Shown here one piece after another: positions 1 through 10,324 of a stretch of DNA of 64,000 nt. The notes under the pieces were generated by a model. That model saw nothing but the letters and a program-made list of their open reading frames with translations, was not told where the DNA came from and made no database searches. Each line of letters opens with the position of its first letter. Positions within the stretch are counted from its first letter, which is position 1. The DNA is from Diploptera punctata (Eukaryota; Arthropoda; Insecta; Blattodea; Blaberidae): the NCBI GenBank assembly GCA_030220185.1, contig JASPKZ010007303.1, positions 992,001 to 1,056,000 on the forward strand. Reading direction: 5' to 3'. The translations under genes were made by a program, and so were the position numbers.

Positions 1-490
1 CAAATTTTATTCTTAGGTTTCATTTTTCAAATTATTTCCCACCAGTTACAATGATTTCTTTTTTTTTTTTCTAATGATTATTTCAATATACTTTTCTATG
101 ATATATAACTAAATAAGCATGAAAATGTGACAGCCATATTGATTTTAATGAATATTCTAAGCATAAACAAAAGTTGTGTTTCAGTGCAGCCAACATAGAG
201 AATGTACTAATTAACTGTATACATATATTTCAGAATTTCAGAACTTACTATTTATTTTTGGGGGTTACATTCTTTTATACGTTAAAGTGCTTTAATTGCA
301 TTAGGTTAGCCTTTTAGGTTGGTCTTTCATAGGTTAGAGTAATTAAATTTCATTAGGTTATCTTTTAGGTTCGTTAAATATCGAGTATATGTTGGCTGCA
401 TCCTGTGATTCCATAGTGTAAACCGCCTTGCATTTGTTGGCGCATGCGCATTGTGTAAGATTGGAACTTGGAAAAAATTTTTCGCATCAC
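1..490 (-). repeat. unclassified interspersed repeat, copy 1
   Basis: The reverse complement of this stretch recurs, interrupted by insertions, at 22720-25215. Shared landmarks are the block near 400-450 (GTTGGCTGCATCCTGTGATT then GCGCATGCGC), the block near 180-230, and the left edge (ATTTCCCACC..). It has several AGGTTAG motifs and no ORF. It may be a DNA-transposon fragment or an old SINE-like unit; I cannot name the family. Confidence 0.55.
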
Positions 491-1110
491 ATGTTGTAAA
501 GAATCCCCAGACAAATTAATAGCACTGAAACAGAGATCTAGAGATTGTGGATTCAAATTTTGGTTTAGGCAAAAAATTATCTCTTAAAATATTAATTTGC
601 CCTATAATATAGTGATATATTTAAATGCAAACATCAAAAATGGTTTTCTTTTTTTTTAAATTTAGATAGTGGTTATTAAAATAATAATAATATGATAAAC
701 AGACTATAGTCCGTTTGCTCAATTAAGAGAATCTTCCCGTTTATATTTTTTAAACGGTTGCTGCATGGTCAGTCAGAGAGTGGGAGCAACTAGCCAAAGT
801 TTCTAAAATATGTTAACATTCATCGTTGAAAAAATACTTCACATAACACAATTCAAATGTCAACTCGCCACTAAATGCAATACAAAAGTGTATAATACCT
901 TCGAAAGAAAGAAAGAAAGAAAGAATTTCCGACCCTTCCTATACCTGACGCTGACCTTCAAGTAGACAGAGAATTCACCCCCGCCCCATATCCCTTCAAA
1001 TATTTGCACAGGAAGATTCTCTTAATTGAGCATATGGACTATAGTGATCTTTAACTATAACTTCTTAATCTTTATATTAGAATCAGTAATAATTTTAAGT
1101 ACTTCTTAAG
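491..1110. other. papilin intron, no gene seen
   Basis: AT-rich intron sequence upstream of the first visible exon. It contains a (GAAA)n microsatellite at about 902-925 and no recognisable ORF or element. Confidence 0.5.
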
Positions 1111-1318
1111 GTTGCCAACAGCCTACGACATGTGAAGAAACTGAATTTGGTTGCTGTCCTGATGGAGTTTCTCCTGCAGAAGATAAAAATTATAAAGGTT
1201 GCCCACCATCATTTTGTGCTGAAACGTTGTTTGGATGCTGCCCAGATGGAATTCACATAGCTGAAGGAAATGACTTGGAAGGTTGTGAGATGCCAAAGCC
1301 TGACTGTAAAAACTCTGA
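1111..1318 (+). CDS. Ppn: papilin exon a: Cys-rich repeats 1-2 and start of 3
   Basis: Internal exon of a papilin/lacunin-type extracellular-matrix protein. Read with 2 bases completing the previous codon, it starts GCQQPTTCEETEFGCCPDG, so it opens with the closing Gly-Cys of a repeat in an upstream exon outside the window. It holds two full repeats (FGCCPDG..GC twice) and the first Cys of a third (CKNSE). The acceptor is the AG at 1109-1110; a stop codon in frame just upstream rules out a longer exon. The donor GTAAGT is at 1319. The exon ends after two bases of a Glu codon, the only phase-2 junction seen in this gene. The repeats are known from papilins; their structure and partners are not evident from sequence. 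Confidence 0.88.
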
Positions 1319-1437
1319 GTAAGTGATTCCTAACATCAGCTATATTTAATATTTAAAGGAAGTTATATTTACGATTTTTATTATTAATTTAACACTTCTC
1401 ATAGAAGGATAAATTATATTTTGAACAGAAAAATTTT

Positions 1438-1511
1438 CGCCTAGACCGGGACTCGAACCCGGGACCCTTGGCTTTCCGGGCCAAGTGCTCTACCAACTGA
1501 GCTACCGAGGC
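1438..1511 (-). tRNA. tRNA-like sequence (repeat-borne)
   Basis: Cloverleaf-like on the minus strand, with an A box (TAGCTCAGTTGGTAGAGC), a B box (GGTTCGAGTCC) and a perfect T stem CCGGG/CCCGG. The anticodon stem TTGGC/GCCAA has a CCGGAAA loop lacking the usual U33, and two bases rather than one follow the D stem. The acceptor stem has one mismatch. It is part of a repeat, so probably not a working tRNA gene. Confidence 0.45.
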
Positions 1512-1789
1512 AAGTTACGATCTAGACGCAAATTTTTCTCTTATGTACGTTGTAATTCCCTCGCGCCAAATGCTTGAAACCATTGCTTCTATCTTTGCAA
1601 ATGGCGGCTTCTTAGTTAAGAAGACATTTATTGGGAATTTAACACTACTTTATAGCCAGTAGGGCTTCTATTGACGATTTTTATTATTAATTTAACACTT
1701 CTCATAGAAGGATAAATTATATTTTGAACAGAAAAATTTTCGCCTAGACAACGTACATAAGAGAAAAATTTGCATCTAGATCGTAACTC

Positions 1790-1863
1790 GCCTCGGTAGC
1801 TCAGTTGGTAGAGCACTTGGCCCGGAAAGCCAAGGGTCCCGGGTTCGAGTCCCGGTCTAGGCG
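1790..1863 (+). tRNA. tRNA-like sequence (repeat-borne)
   Basis: Second copy of the same tRNA-like unit, identical over the A and B boxes. It is flanked by near-inverted AGAGAAAAATTTGC../..GCGAAAAAAAAAATTTTCT edges. Confidence 0.45.
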
Positions 1864-2079
1864 AAAAAAAAAAATTTTCTGTTCAAAATATAATTTATCC
1901 TTCTATGAGAAGTGTTAAATTAATAATAAAAATCGTCAATAGAAGCCCTACTGGCTATAAAGTAGTGTTAAATTCCCAAGAAGCCGCCATTTGCAAAGAT
2001 AGAAGCTATGGTTTCAAGCATTTGGCGCGAGGGAATTACAACGTACATAAGAGAAAAATTTGCGTCTAGATCGTAACTC

Positions 2080-2153
2080 GCCTCGGTAGCTCAGTTGGTA
2101 GAGCACTTGGCCCGGAAAGCCAAGGGTCCCGGGTTCGAGTCCCGGTCTAGGCG
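2080..2153 (+). tRNA. tRNA-like sequence (repeat-borne)
   Basis: Third copy, direct repeat of the 1790 copy at 290-bp spacing. It is flanked by the short inverted repeat AGAGAAAAATTTGCGTCTAG / CTAGGCGAAAATTTTTCT. Confidence 0.45.
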
Positions 2154-2320
2154 AAAATTTTTCTGTTCAAAATATAAGTTATATTTATTTTATAAAAGGA
2201 TCTAAATCAGGCGTAATCATCTCATTGCTCTAGGGATGAGATAAGGGAAGCAATATACAGGGGACATGAAGGTACTGGTGGTTCCTCGAAATGTGCAGAA
2301 GTAATCCTGCCATATGGAAT

Positions 2321-2321
2321 T

Positions 2322-2365
<44 letters not shown>

Positions 2366-2366
2366 G
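2321..2366. repeat. (AT)n(GT)n microsatellite
   Basis: Uninterrupted AT dinucleotides passing into GT dinucleotides. Confidence 0.9.
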
Positions 2367-2421
2367 GTGTAACACTCTAGCAGCTGCAATTTTGTTTTAT
2401 CAGAACCAAACTTGACATATA

Positions 2422-3728
2422 CGAGGGTCATACTGAAAGTCTTGAGCAACCCATTGTTAAAATTCAAATTTCAACAATGTAACAAAAACAACTGCAGGAT
2501 CGTGATCTACAGACTTTATACCACAACATTGCCGTTTTGTGGCATCATAGCTTCTATCATGTGACCACACACAGTGTTTCCAAAATGGCAGACATCAATG
2601 TTTCGTTTCGACAGCGCGCTGTCATTGAATTCCTTGTTAAAGAGGAACAATCTGCTGTTGATATTCACCAAAGACTTCAATGTGCTTACGGAGATGCCTG
2701 CATGGGTGCCAGCAGTGTTAGGAGATGGGTGAAACATTTTAACGAAGGGAACACGAGTATCAAAGATGAGCCTCGTAGCGTTCGCCCACGCTCTGCCTCC
2801 ACGGATTGCAACAAGGAAAGAGTTGATGCGCTCATTAGAGACGACAGGCGTATCACAGTGAATGAAATCGCTACAAAAATTGCAGTAGGACACAGTGCAG
2901 TGCAAGAAATGAATCACAGCTTAGGTTACCAAAAAGTTAGTGCCTGTTGGGTTCCATGTTTATTGAGTGAAGACCACAAACTTCAGAGAAGAACCATCAC
3001 CCTTCTTCAGAGATTTCGAAATGAAGGTGATGATTTTTTGACGAGTATTGTGACAGGTGACGAAAGCTGGTTTCATCGCTACGAGCCTGAAACAAAATGC
3101 CAGAGTATGGAATGGTACCACTTGAATTCGCCATCAAAGAAAAAAGCGAAGACAGTGCAATCTGTTGGGAAAGTTATGGGCAGCATCTTCTGGGATGCGC
3201 AAGGTTGCATTCTGGTTGAATTTCTTGAACCTCTGGACAAACCATAAATGCTGCCCGCTATATCCAGACACTTGTGAAGCTCCGTCGTGCATTGCACGAC
3301 AAACGCCCTGGAAGGAAGATCATTCTGCAACATGATAACGTGCGTCCTCACACTGCTCGTGCCACTGTGGTGAAGATCAGGACATTTGGGTGGGAAACTA
3401 TTCCACATCCTCTCTATAGTCCCGATTTGGCACTCCGACTACCATCTTTTCGGTTCTGTGAAGGAGCAGATGAGAGGCCAATGCTATGAGACGCTAGAGG
3501 ATATTCGGAAAGCAGTGCATCAGTGTCTTCGAGCAGCTGGAACGGACTTCTATCATAAGGGAATTTTCAAGCTTTTAGAACACTGGACAAAATGTGCGCA
3601 AAGAAATGGAGACTATGTTGAAAAGTAGCACAAAGGTCTGTAGATTAACATGGTGTACTTGGTTTGTCTAAAATAAATATTATGATTGTTTAAAAAAATG
3701 TTGCTCATGACTTTCAGTATGACCCTCG
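2422..3728 (+). mobile_element. mariner transposon, near full length
   Basis: The 1.3 kb element is flanked by TA on both sides. Its terminal inverted repeats begin CGAGGGTCATACTGAAAGTC and match at about 26 of the first 28 positions. The transposase inside is broken. Confidence 0.92.
2585..3628 (+). pseudogene. mariner transposase, frameshifted
   Basis: It starts at MADINVSFRQRAV with a helix-turn-helix-type N-terminal region and reads open to about 3247, including the first catalytic block TGDESWFH. It then resumes in another frame with the second catalytic block (QHDNVRPHTA), and in a third with SDYHLFGSVKEQ, which contains the third aspartate. At least two frameshifts separate these blocks, so no active enzyme is expected. 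It would be a DDD-type cut-and-paste transposase in the mariner family. It is a passenger in papilin intron 1. Confidence 0.9.
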
Positions 3729-3769
3729 TATTAATTAATTAAATAAAGAATGTCAATGTTAATATTATT

Positions 3770-4015
3770 CATTTTTAGACATCTTAATGATGGACAAATT
3801 ACATTTGAAAAGAAAAAATAAAGAAGCCGCCATTTGCAAAATCGAAGCAACAGCTCGTAGCATTTGGTGTTAGGGAATTAACTATGTATAAGAGAAAAAT
3901 ACGCGTTTAGATTGAAGGCCTAGGTAGCTCAGATGGATGAGCATTGACATAGAAAGTTAAAGGTCCTGGGTTCAAACCCCAGTCTAGGCGTATATTTTTC
4001 TTTTCAAATGTAAAG
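3770..4015 (+). mobile_element. degenerate tRNA-like repeat unit
   Basis: Same family as 1380-2190. The spacer keeps GAAGCCGCCATTTGCAAA, and the tRNA-like head lies at 3918-3990 with A box TAGCTCAGATGG and B box GGTTCAAACCCC. Its flanks still pair as an inverted repeat (AGAGAAAAATACGCGT / CGTATATTTTTCTTT) despite both having changed. Confidence 0.6.
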
Positions 4016-4019
4016 AATG

Positions 4020-4345
4020 TCAAGTTTGTAACTAGAAAAATCAGATCGTGTCCTAAGAACTTTATTCTCAAATACTTGTAATCTCCTTTCCTCCCTTAAA
4101 GTAAGAGTCTATGTTTCGCATCCATATAATATAACTGGTAGAATAATAGTTTTATATATATTCAGTGTAATGTTTTTTGATAGGAGTTGTGACATCAAGA
4201 GTCTCTGTAATGAATAATAGCACATATTTCCAGAATTGAGCCTATGTTTAATTTCTTTGTGCATCTCATTCCTATTTGTGATTATTGTTCCTAGGTATTT
4301 GAATTCAGCCACTTCCTCAAAATTTCTCTCATTTGTCATAATTTT
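4020..4345 (-). pseudogene. LINE fragment (RT C-terminal region)
   Basis: The minus-strand reading contains FKYLGTIITNRNEM and YKTIILPVILYGCET, then, frameshifted, LREERRLQVFENK. These are hallmarks of the end of a non-LTR retrotransposon reverse transcriptase. Same family as the + strand tail at 5011-5455. No intact ORF. Confidence 0.75.
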
Positions 4346-4930
4346 TATTTTTCATAATGAAACTCAGCATATTCTATTGAAATAAAACAAAGGAGTTATT
4401 ATCAAAAGATCAGCAAGATCTCCATCCATAGTAATTCTGCCCGAAGGCAGGTCCTTCACTGCAATCATAGCATTTGCATGCTATGCCTGCAGCTTTACTA
4501 GGGAATTATAGGTGTGGTAGCTTCCCGTTGCTTTCCACACACCGGTGAAGGATGATGATGATGATGATGATAATGATAAGGATGATGATGATGATGATTA
4601 TGATGGCCATATGATTTTGGGGACCGTTTGGGACTTAAAGTTTTCCTGACATTTGTCTTACAGGTGAGGAAAAACCCCGATAGAAACCTCACCCAGAAAA
4701 ACTGCCCCGACCGGGGATCGAACCCGGGCCCGCTGCGTGACAAGGCAGCATGCTACCTCGAGACCACAGCGATGGACCAGCAAGATCTGACAGTTACAAA
4801 TGGAGGTTTATCTGAAAGTCAGAATTAAAAATCACTCTAGCAGCTGTCATATTTTCTTCATCGCTATGTGTCTGTTTATAATACAATTTAACTAACCCTT
4901 AAATTGGCAATATATCCTGTATGATGCATT
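4345..4930. repeat. unclassified repeat split by a SINE
   Basis: The flanks of the SINE at 4422-4777 (ATGAAACTCAGCATATTCTA.. and ..TTTATCTGAAAGTC..CTCTAGCAGCTG) match modules of the repeat at 39130-40130. This is one old element into which the SINE inserted. Confidence 0.45.
4422..4777 (-). mobile_element. tRNA-derived SINE (family B), with target-site duplication
   Basis: On the minus strand the head carries a B box (GGTTCGATCCCC) and an A-box-like GGTCTCGAGGTAGCATGC. The 3' end is a stem-loop (CCTGCCTTCGGGCAG) followed by an ATGG-type tail. It is flanked by the 11-bp duplication CAGCAAGATCT (4411-4421 and 4778-4788). A GAT microsatellite lies inside (about 4548-4600). A second copy is at 6830-7163. 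Confidence 0.8.
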
Positions 4931-5010
4931 AGTTTAATTTATTTAACACTTTTAATAAAGTAATTGAAAGATTAATCAGTAGAAATTATTTAAACAAATG
5001 CAAAACATAA

Positions 5011-5455
5011 ACTCTTACTTTAAGGGAGGAAAGGTGATTACGAGTATTTGAAAATAAAGTTTGTAGGAAAATTTTTGGACCAAAGAGAGATGAACAGACA
5101 GGTGAATGGAGAAAACTACATAACAGTAAGGTACATGGCCTTTATGGGAAGCCAGATATAATGAGAACAGTTAAGTCTCATAGACTGCGATGGGCAGGAC
5201 ATGTGGCCCCCAATGGGGAATGAAAGACATGCATGGAGGCTTCTTTTAGGAAAACCAGAGGGAAAACCCCCAGTTGGTAGACCTAGAATGAGGTGGGAGA
5301 ATAATATTAACTATGATTTGAGGGAAGTAGAATGTACAGGGGATGATTGGAAAACATTAGCTCAGGATAGGGATGTATGGAGAGCTTATGTCCGCGTGGC
5401 CATGAGCCTACGGGTTCGATAGTGCCAGTGTGTTAGTGAGTTAGTTAGAGTTAGT
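5011..5455 (+). pseudogene. LINE 3' tail, 5'-truncated
   Basis: Encodes the end of a non-LTR retrotransposon protein, broken by a frameshift. It includes RLRWAGHV, KPPVGRPRMRWE, TGDDWKTLAQDRDVW and a stop after SLRVR. The same tail is at 17730, 33285 and 49315, so this family is abundant. The 3' end is (GTTAG)n-like. Confidence 0.75.
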
Positions 5456-5493
5456 CAAATTATTCAACAATATACAAACATTTAAATAATCTA

Positions 5494-5896
5494 TTGTATT
5501 GTATTGTAAGCCTATGTTTTCCCTTTAGATTTAGGTGCTCTCCCCTACAGGGAAGAATTTGAACCATACTAATTTAGTTACACTTTTTTCATATAGATGT
5601 CATTTTGAGTGGAACGTGGTCAGCATTCTGCCTCATACTGACATCTAGGAAACCAAGATGGTACTAGGACAGGAAAATTCGGTAAATTTTGCTTAGAGGC
5701 CTTTTCATTCTGGCTTAAGGATTTTTTACGAGCCTGAAAATCTTCAGAGTTGGGACCCACGGCTTAAAGTCCCTCCCGGAGGACTTGCTCCTTGGATTTT
5801 TCCACCCTAAAAAATCCATCGACCCCGGCTGGGTTTGAACCCGCGACCCTCGGGACCAGAGGCAAAGAGCATAATCACTAGTCCACCGCGGCCGAC
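5494..5896 (-). mobile_element. tRNA-derived SINE (family A), with target-site duplication
   Basis: The minus-strand head GCGGTGGACTAGTGATTAT (A box) and GGGTTCAAACCC (B box) is followed by a conserved body, AGGCCTCTAAGCAAAATT on that strand. The tail is TACAA-rich. Flanked by TTAAATAATCTA at 5482-5493 and about 5898-5908. Other copies at 28343 and 51970. Confidence 0.78.
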
Positions 5897-5904
5897 TTAA
5901 ATAA

Positions 5905-6400
5905 TCTAATATATAAAAATCAATATTTGTTTGTTTGTTCGTATTTTATGCACTCCCATACCGTTCATTTGATTGTGATGGGGCTTTTTGTAAAATGTTG
6001 AGGAGTATCCTGGGACAGTTTTAGGCTATAAGAGAGTTGTAATACTGAACCCTTCACCCTTAAAAATTACCTTTGTAGTGAAGAACATATTTCTTGGTCA
6101 CTTTTTGGGTGCTTAAATGACTTATGCTGCCTAAACCATAACAAATACACCAAATTAATGTACACAGAATTCAGTATCTCAAAAAATTCTATAAAAAAGT
6201 CTATGACAGCATAAGTCTATCTTTTACGTATAACTCACAATAACCATTTTTGTCTTTCAGCTCATTGATTCCAAGAAGATCAGATTAAGTATATAATATT
6301 ATCTATTTTCCTCATCTATTACATAAAAGTCCTAGTCCTAATTATAAATATTATATTCTTAAAGTAAGTCGTCATCTTGTAATTCCGTCTGACTTAATCA
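5905..6400. other. repeat-like intron sequence, no gene
   Basis: Opens with TATATAAAAATCAATATTTG and a TTTG run, as seen at the edges of arthropod interspersed repeats. No ORF, terminal repeat or exon seen. Confidence 0.3.
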
Positions 6401-6404
6401 TGTG

Positions 6405-6680
6405 AGATTGCTGAGAAAGATCTTTTTATGTGGTGGGTTTCCAGCCCGATGCACAACCCCCAACCTGGAAGACCAGTGGTAGAAAATTTCCGGCTGGGGT
6501 CCCTTTCCCTTAGAAGATTGCCTTCTCCTTGGCTTCCTGTTCCTGGGTTTATTTTTGAGTTCTCCTTCTCCTACACCCTTACCAGTACTCACACTATAAT
6601 CCTGGAGGATGAAGATTGGTAGGTAAACCAAGAAAATGCTGGGCTGAACAGATGTGAGATTGGAACAGGCAAAGACTTTT
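6405..6680 (+). repeat. LINE-associated repeat fragment
   Basis: CAACCCCCAACCTGGA recurs at 49675 next to LINE coding sequence. The reading frames here have no convincing protein, so I treat it as a fragment of a retrotransposon. Confidence 0.4.
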
Positions 6681-6755
6681 TTTTTATTTCAGGATTGTCT
6701 CTGTTATTTACACAGGTATCTTCAACCAAAATATACAATTTTTTTCTTCCACACT
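6675..6755 (+). repeat. short repeat, copy also at 63835
   Basis: A T-run followed by ATTTCAGGATTGTCTCTGTT and ACACAGGTATCTTCAACC recurs almost identically at 63835-63912. Family unknown. It contains splice-acceptor-like and donor-like strings, but no papilin-type coding sequence. Confidence 0.6.
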
Positions 6756-6829
6756 TCACGGTCTTGCGTGTCTGCTTCTGTCATATTTCTCTTCTAATCC
6801 TAATCCATGAAAGAAAAAAAGATGATGAT

Positions 6830-7163
6830 CCATCCATCCATAGTAATTCTGCCCAAGGGCAGGTCTTTCACTGCAATCATAGCATTTTCATGCTATGTTT
6901 TGCAGCTTTACGAGGGAATTATAGATGTGGTAGCTTCCTGTTGTTTTCCACACCAGTGAAGGATGGTGATGATAATGAAAAGATGATGATGATGGCCAGA
7001 TGATTTTCGGGGACCGTTGGACCCTAAGCTTCATGACATTTGTCTTTCAGGTGAGGAAAAACCCCGAAAAAACCTCACCCAGGAAGCTTGTCCCAACCAG
7101 GGATCAAACCCGCGCCCGCTGCATGACAAGGCAGCATGCTACCTCGAGACCACAGCGGTGGAC
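6830..7163 (-). mobile_element. tRNA-derived SINE (family B), copy 2
   Basis: Same structure as 4422-4777: B box GGTTTGATCCCT, the internal GATGATG tract, and the 3' stem-loop with ATGG tail. Flanked by AAGATGATGAT at 6819-6829 and 7164-7174. It sits just upstream of papilin exon b. Confidence 0.78.
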
Positions 7164-7308
7164 AAGATGATGATGATATTCTTAAATCTTGTTATTTGCA
7201 GTTACCTCCAAATAAACAAATTCTAATACAGAGACATATTTATATTTTGTGTATGATGCCATGTTTTGATAGAGGTAATTTTTATCACGTCATTGGTATA
7301 TTTAACAG

Positions 7309-7484
7309 GTTTGGTTGCTGTCCAGATGGAATTACTTTTGCAACTGGGGCTAATAACACAGGTTGCTTTGAATGTGAAGGCTCAGGAGAATGTGACACCT
7401 GTAATTCAACTAAATATGGCTGTTGTCCAGATGGAATCAGAGCAGCAACAGGTCCTGACGATGAAGGTTGTGAATATTTTGAAG
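7309..7484 (+). CDS. Ppn: papilin exon b: Cys-rich repeats 3-4
   Basis: The first base completes the Glu codon left by the previous exon, giving CKNSE-FGCCPDG across the junction. The exon carries the body of repeat 3 and the whole of repeat 4 (CNSTKYGCCPDG..EGC), with an extra short Cys pair (CEGSGEC) between them. N-x-S/T sequons occur at NNT and NST. Acceptor AACAG at 7304-7308, donor GTAAGT at 7485. It leaves one overhanging base, so the next intron is phase 1 like all later ones. Confidence 0.9.
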
Positions 7485-7649
7485 GTAAGTACAAGAGTAT
7501 TATGGTAAAATGAGAATAAAAAAAATTGAGTTTTGAAAAGGTAAAAAATTGTTGCATATGTCATGTTTTCATAGATAGAATTCAGCAAATTTCAAAACTA
7601 TGAAATATATATTTAAGTAAAATTGTATAATTTCACCTCATTATTCTTC

Positions 7650-8290
7650 TTCTTCTTCTTCTTAGACTAGTTTCACATCCTTGTTCTTAGAAGAATTACA
7701 CATGGAATCTTTAGAAAACAACATTTCTGATTATAAGTCAAGATGGATGCAACATGTTCATCGAATGGAAGATCACAGAATACCCAAACTAATGTTAAGA
7801 TATCAACCTGCAGGAAGAAGAAAACCAGGACGTCCACTCAAAAGACTTCTGGATGGTGTTTCTCTTGAGGCCGAAACAGGTCAACAAATGGCCTAAATTC
7901 GTGAATGTACTATGATGATGATGTTCAGTTCCATCATCAGTATTTTTACAACCGTTGTTTTATCGTCCTGAAGAGCCGCCTCGTGGTCCCTTTATTAGTA
8001 GACTGAAGAACCTCAAAATCAAATCATTTTCCCTGGGAATTTCAAAGTTCATTAATTTCTCCTTTCCATTCTTTGAATATAGATTTTTTTCCCCAAACCA
8101 TCAATTCTTTGGGTTTTTCCATTTGTTTTACCAATTTAACCTTTCTTTCGATTTGATTTTTTCTGATCATGCAATGGTTGCTACTATAGATTTTTCTACT
8201 TCCCCATTCTTGACATTCCTGAGATGTACTTTCTTTCTGAAATCAAAAGAAAGAAGTTATGATCATAAAAGCACCTATTCACATGAATAG
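7650..8290 (-). pseudogene. Penelope-like element 3' fragment split by a LINE tail
   Basis: Minus-strand translation resembles the C-terminal part of the Penelope-like proteins at 18945-22007 (SAVAAH-like block, then the FEIP-like block), with stops. A LINE tail at about 7681-7921 (RWMQHVHRMEDHRIPK.., KPGRPLKRL) interrupts it and ends in (ATG)n. No intact ORF. Confidence 0.65.
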
Positions 8291-8305
8291 GACAGACAGG
8301 ATATA

Positions 8306-8857
8306 CGGGGTGAATCATAAATATGGCTATACTTTGATCACATTGTGTGATGAAAATATTATCATTACAGGAAATATGAAATTACTGTTGGAAAGGTAAT
8401 TATTCAAATTACAACAATGGAATAAAACAAAACAGTGTACAACTTATGTCATTAGTCAAAATGGCATTGCATATGCAACAGCAAATTACAATTGCTGCAT
8501 GGGCAATAATGTATGATAATGATTATGAGGTGGCAAGACGTGAGTTTAACAGAAACCTCAAGACATCGACATGCTGAAATTAGTGATTGAGGAAGTAATT
8601 AGAGCTATTACTCTAAAACATGTATCATAACGCAATGAATGACTTCCTAAAGTGTTGCCAATTATGCTTGGATGCAAATGGCAAACAGTTTGAAGCAATA
8701 AAGTGACTTGCTTATAGTTGTTGTAAGTGATTTGTTTTGTTCTATTGTTGTAATTTGAAGGATTCCCTTTCCAATGATAACATCATATTTCCTTTAATAA
8801 TAATATTTTCATCACAAAATGCAATCAAACGTATAGCCATATTTCTGAATCACCATG
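8306..8857. mobile_element. DNA transposon with long inverted repeats
   Basis: Terminal inverted repeats of roughly 140 bp with mismatches start CGGGGTGAATCATAAATATGG-like and CATGGTGATTCAGAAATATGG-like, flanked by TA. A short reading (YEVARREFNRNLKTST) is like the N-terminus of Tc1/mariner-group transposases. Deletion derivative, non-autonomous. Confidence 0.7.
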
Positions 8858-8873
8858 TATGTTGAAGAAAATA

Positions 8874-10095
8874 CGAGGTTAGGGCTCCACCAATTTTGAT
8901 TGAAAAATATTGGAATTTTGTTTGGGACATCTTTAAATATACCCACTTCATCTCATATAGTTTAATTTTTGTTAGACAGTAGCGCTATAACTAGCCTTCA
9001 AATGGTGTATGTAATGGAAGAGCGTTTGAAACAGAGAGCAGTTATTGAGTTTCTTTTGGCAGAAAACCAGAGCATCACAGATATTCATAGGTACTTGCAG
9101 AATATCTATGAAGAACTGGCAGTGGACAAAAGCATGGTAAGTCATTGGGGGAGACATCTGTCATCATCACAACAAGGTCGAGCAAACCACTCTGATCTGC
9201 TGGCCAGCCGCACACAGCTGCAACAAGTAGACACTTGTGGTGGAACAATCAACTCTGAAGTGTATTGTGATACTCTAAGGAAACTGAAGAAATAATTTCA
9301 GTGTGTTTGTCACTCAAAAATGCAAACAACCTTTCCATTTTCCATGATAATGCAAGGTCTCACACAAGTCTCCACACCTGAAAGGAGCTCTCAAAACTTT
9401 ACTGGACTGTTCTTCCTCATCCACCCCACAAGTCCGGATCTCGCACCTTCTGACTTCCATCTGTTTGGCTCAATGAAGGATGAACTCTGAGGGAAGTATT
9501 ATAAGGATGATGGGGATGTTATTGATGCAGCAAGACATTAGCTCAGGTTGAGAAGGAATGACGAATTATACCTCAAGAATAATAAAGAAAATATAGTTAG
9601 TTTCATCAAATCCAAAAGATTACAATGGTTTGGACATACACTAAGAATGCCAAAGGGAAGATTGCCGAATGATATTTTGAATTGGAAGCCACAAGGAACA
9701 AGACCAAGGGGAAGACCCAAGGATCGATGGGAACATGATACATGACGTAATTGAAGATTTGAGAGAAATGGGGATTTTTGATTTGAAATCCACTGCACAA
9801 GATAGGAAGAAGTGGCGTAAACTGGTTGAGAAGGCCAAGACATTCCACTGGAAGTCGTAGAGCCTGACGAAGAAGAAGAAGACATTAGCTCTGACATAGA
9901 CTGGCAGGAACCATGCAGGCATACAGTTCCTCCCTTTAAGGTGGTGTAAGGCCATAGCATTGAACGGAGATTATGTAGAAAAATAGGGTTTTATAGTCAA
10001 AAGATTGAGGAATAATATGGCATATTTGAATCTTGTATAAAACCAACCTACTTTAAGAAATAAAAAGAGTTGGATTACTTATTGAACCCCCCTCG
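8874..10095 (+). mobile_element. degenerate mariner with inserted LINE tail
   Basis: TA-flanked, ends CGAGG../..CCTCG, though inner TIR bases match poorly. Transposase pieces: KQRAVIEFLLAENQSITDI near 9030-9090, GGTINSEVYCDTLRKLK near 9240-9293, and SPDLAPSDFHLFGSMKDEL near 9435-9489, separated by deletions and frame changes. Confidence 0.65.
9545..9880 (+). mobile_element. 5'-truncated LINE tail with 11-bp duplication
   Basis: Codes for RLQWFGHTLRMPKGRLPND and RPRGRPKDRWEHDT, then frameshifts and ends in (GAA)n. It lies between two copies of GACATTAGCTC (9534-9544, 9881-9891). The insertion is inside the mariner at 8874-10095. Confidence 0.75.
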
Positions 10096-10324
10096 TATGT
10101 GAAAATCATTCACTATATGCCGAATCTGTTCACACACACACACACATATATATGTATATAAAACTAACACAAAGAATGACTTAGCTTTTGACAGCCAGTC
10201 AAATTCTTAATCTAAGGCAATTATATAATAAAAGTGTGAACCTAATCAAGACTGATAGAAATGTTATGCTTCTCATGACATTCCTTAAATTATATAAGAT
10301 AAGAAATCTCTAATTGAATTTGCA

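Larger units (their letters stand above)
1380..2190. mobile_element. tRNA-like repeat trio (one inverted, two direct units)
   Basis: Three tRNA-like heads with spacers of about 200 bp. The spacer (containing GCAAATGGCGGCTTCTT and a block ending TTATTATTAATTTAACACTTC) is inverted between the first and second units and direct between the second and third. Same family at 3770, 46040, 50215, 58330 and 61550. Confidence 0.65.

Noticed and set aside
1438..2153. Cluster of functional tRNA genes
   Set aside because: Anticodon loop lacks U33, base counts after the D stem are off, and the sequence is part of a mobile repeat. I kept them only as tRNA-like.
2537..3247. 236-codon open frame as a possible host gene
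   Set aside because: It lies inside TA-flanked inverted repeats and matches mariner transposase motifs; the first 16 codons precede the real start at 2585.
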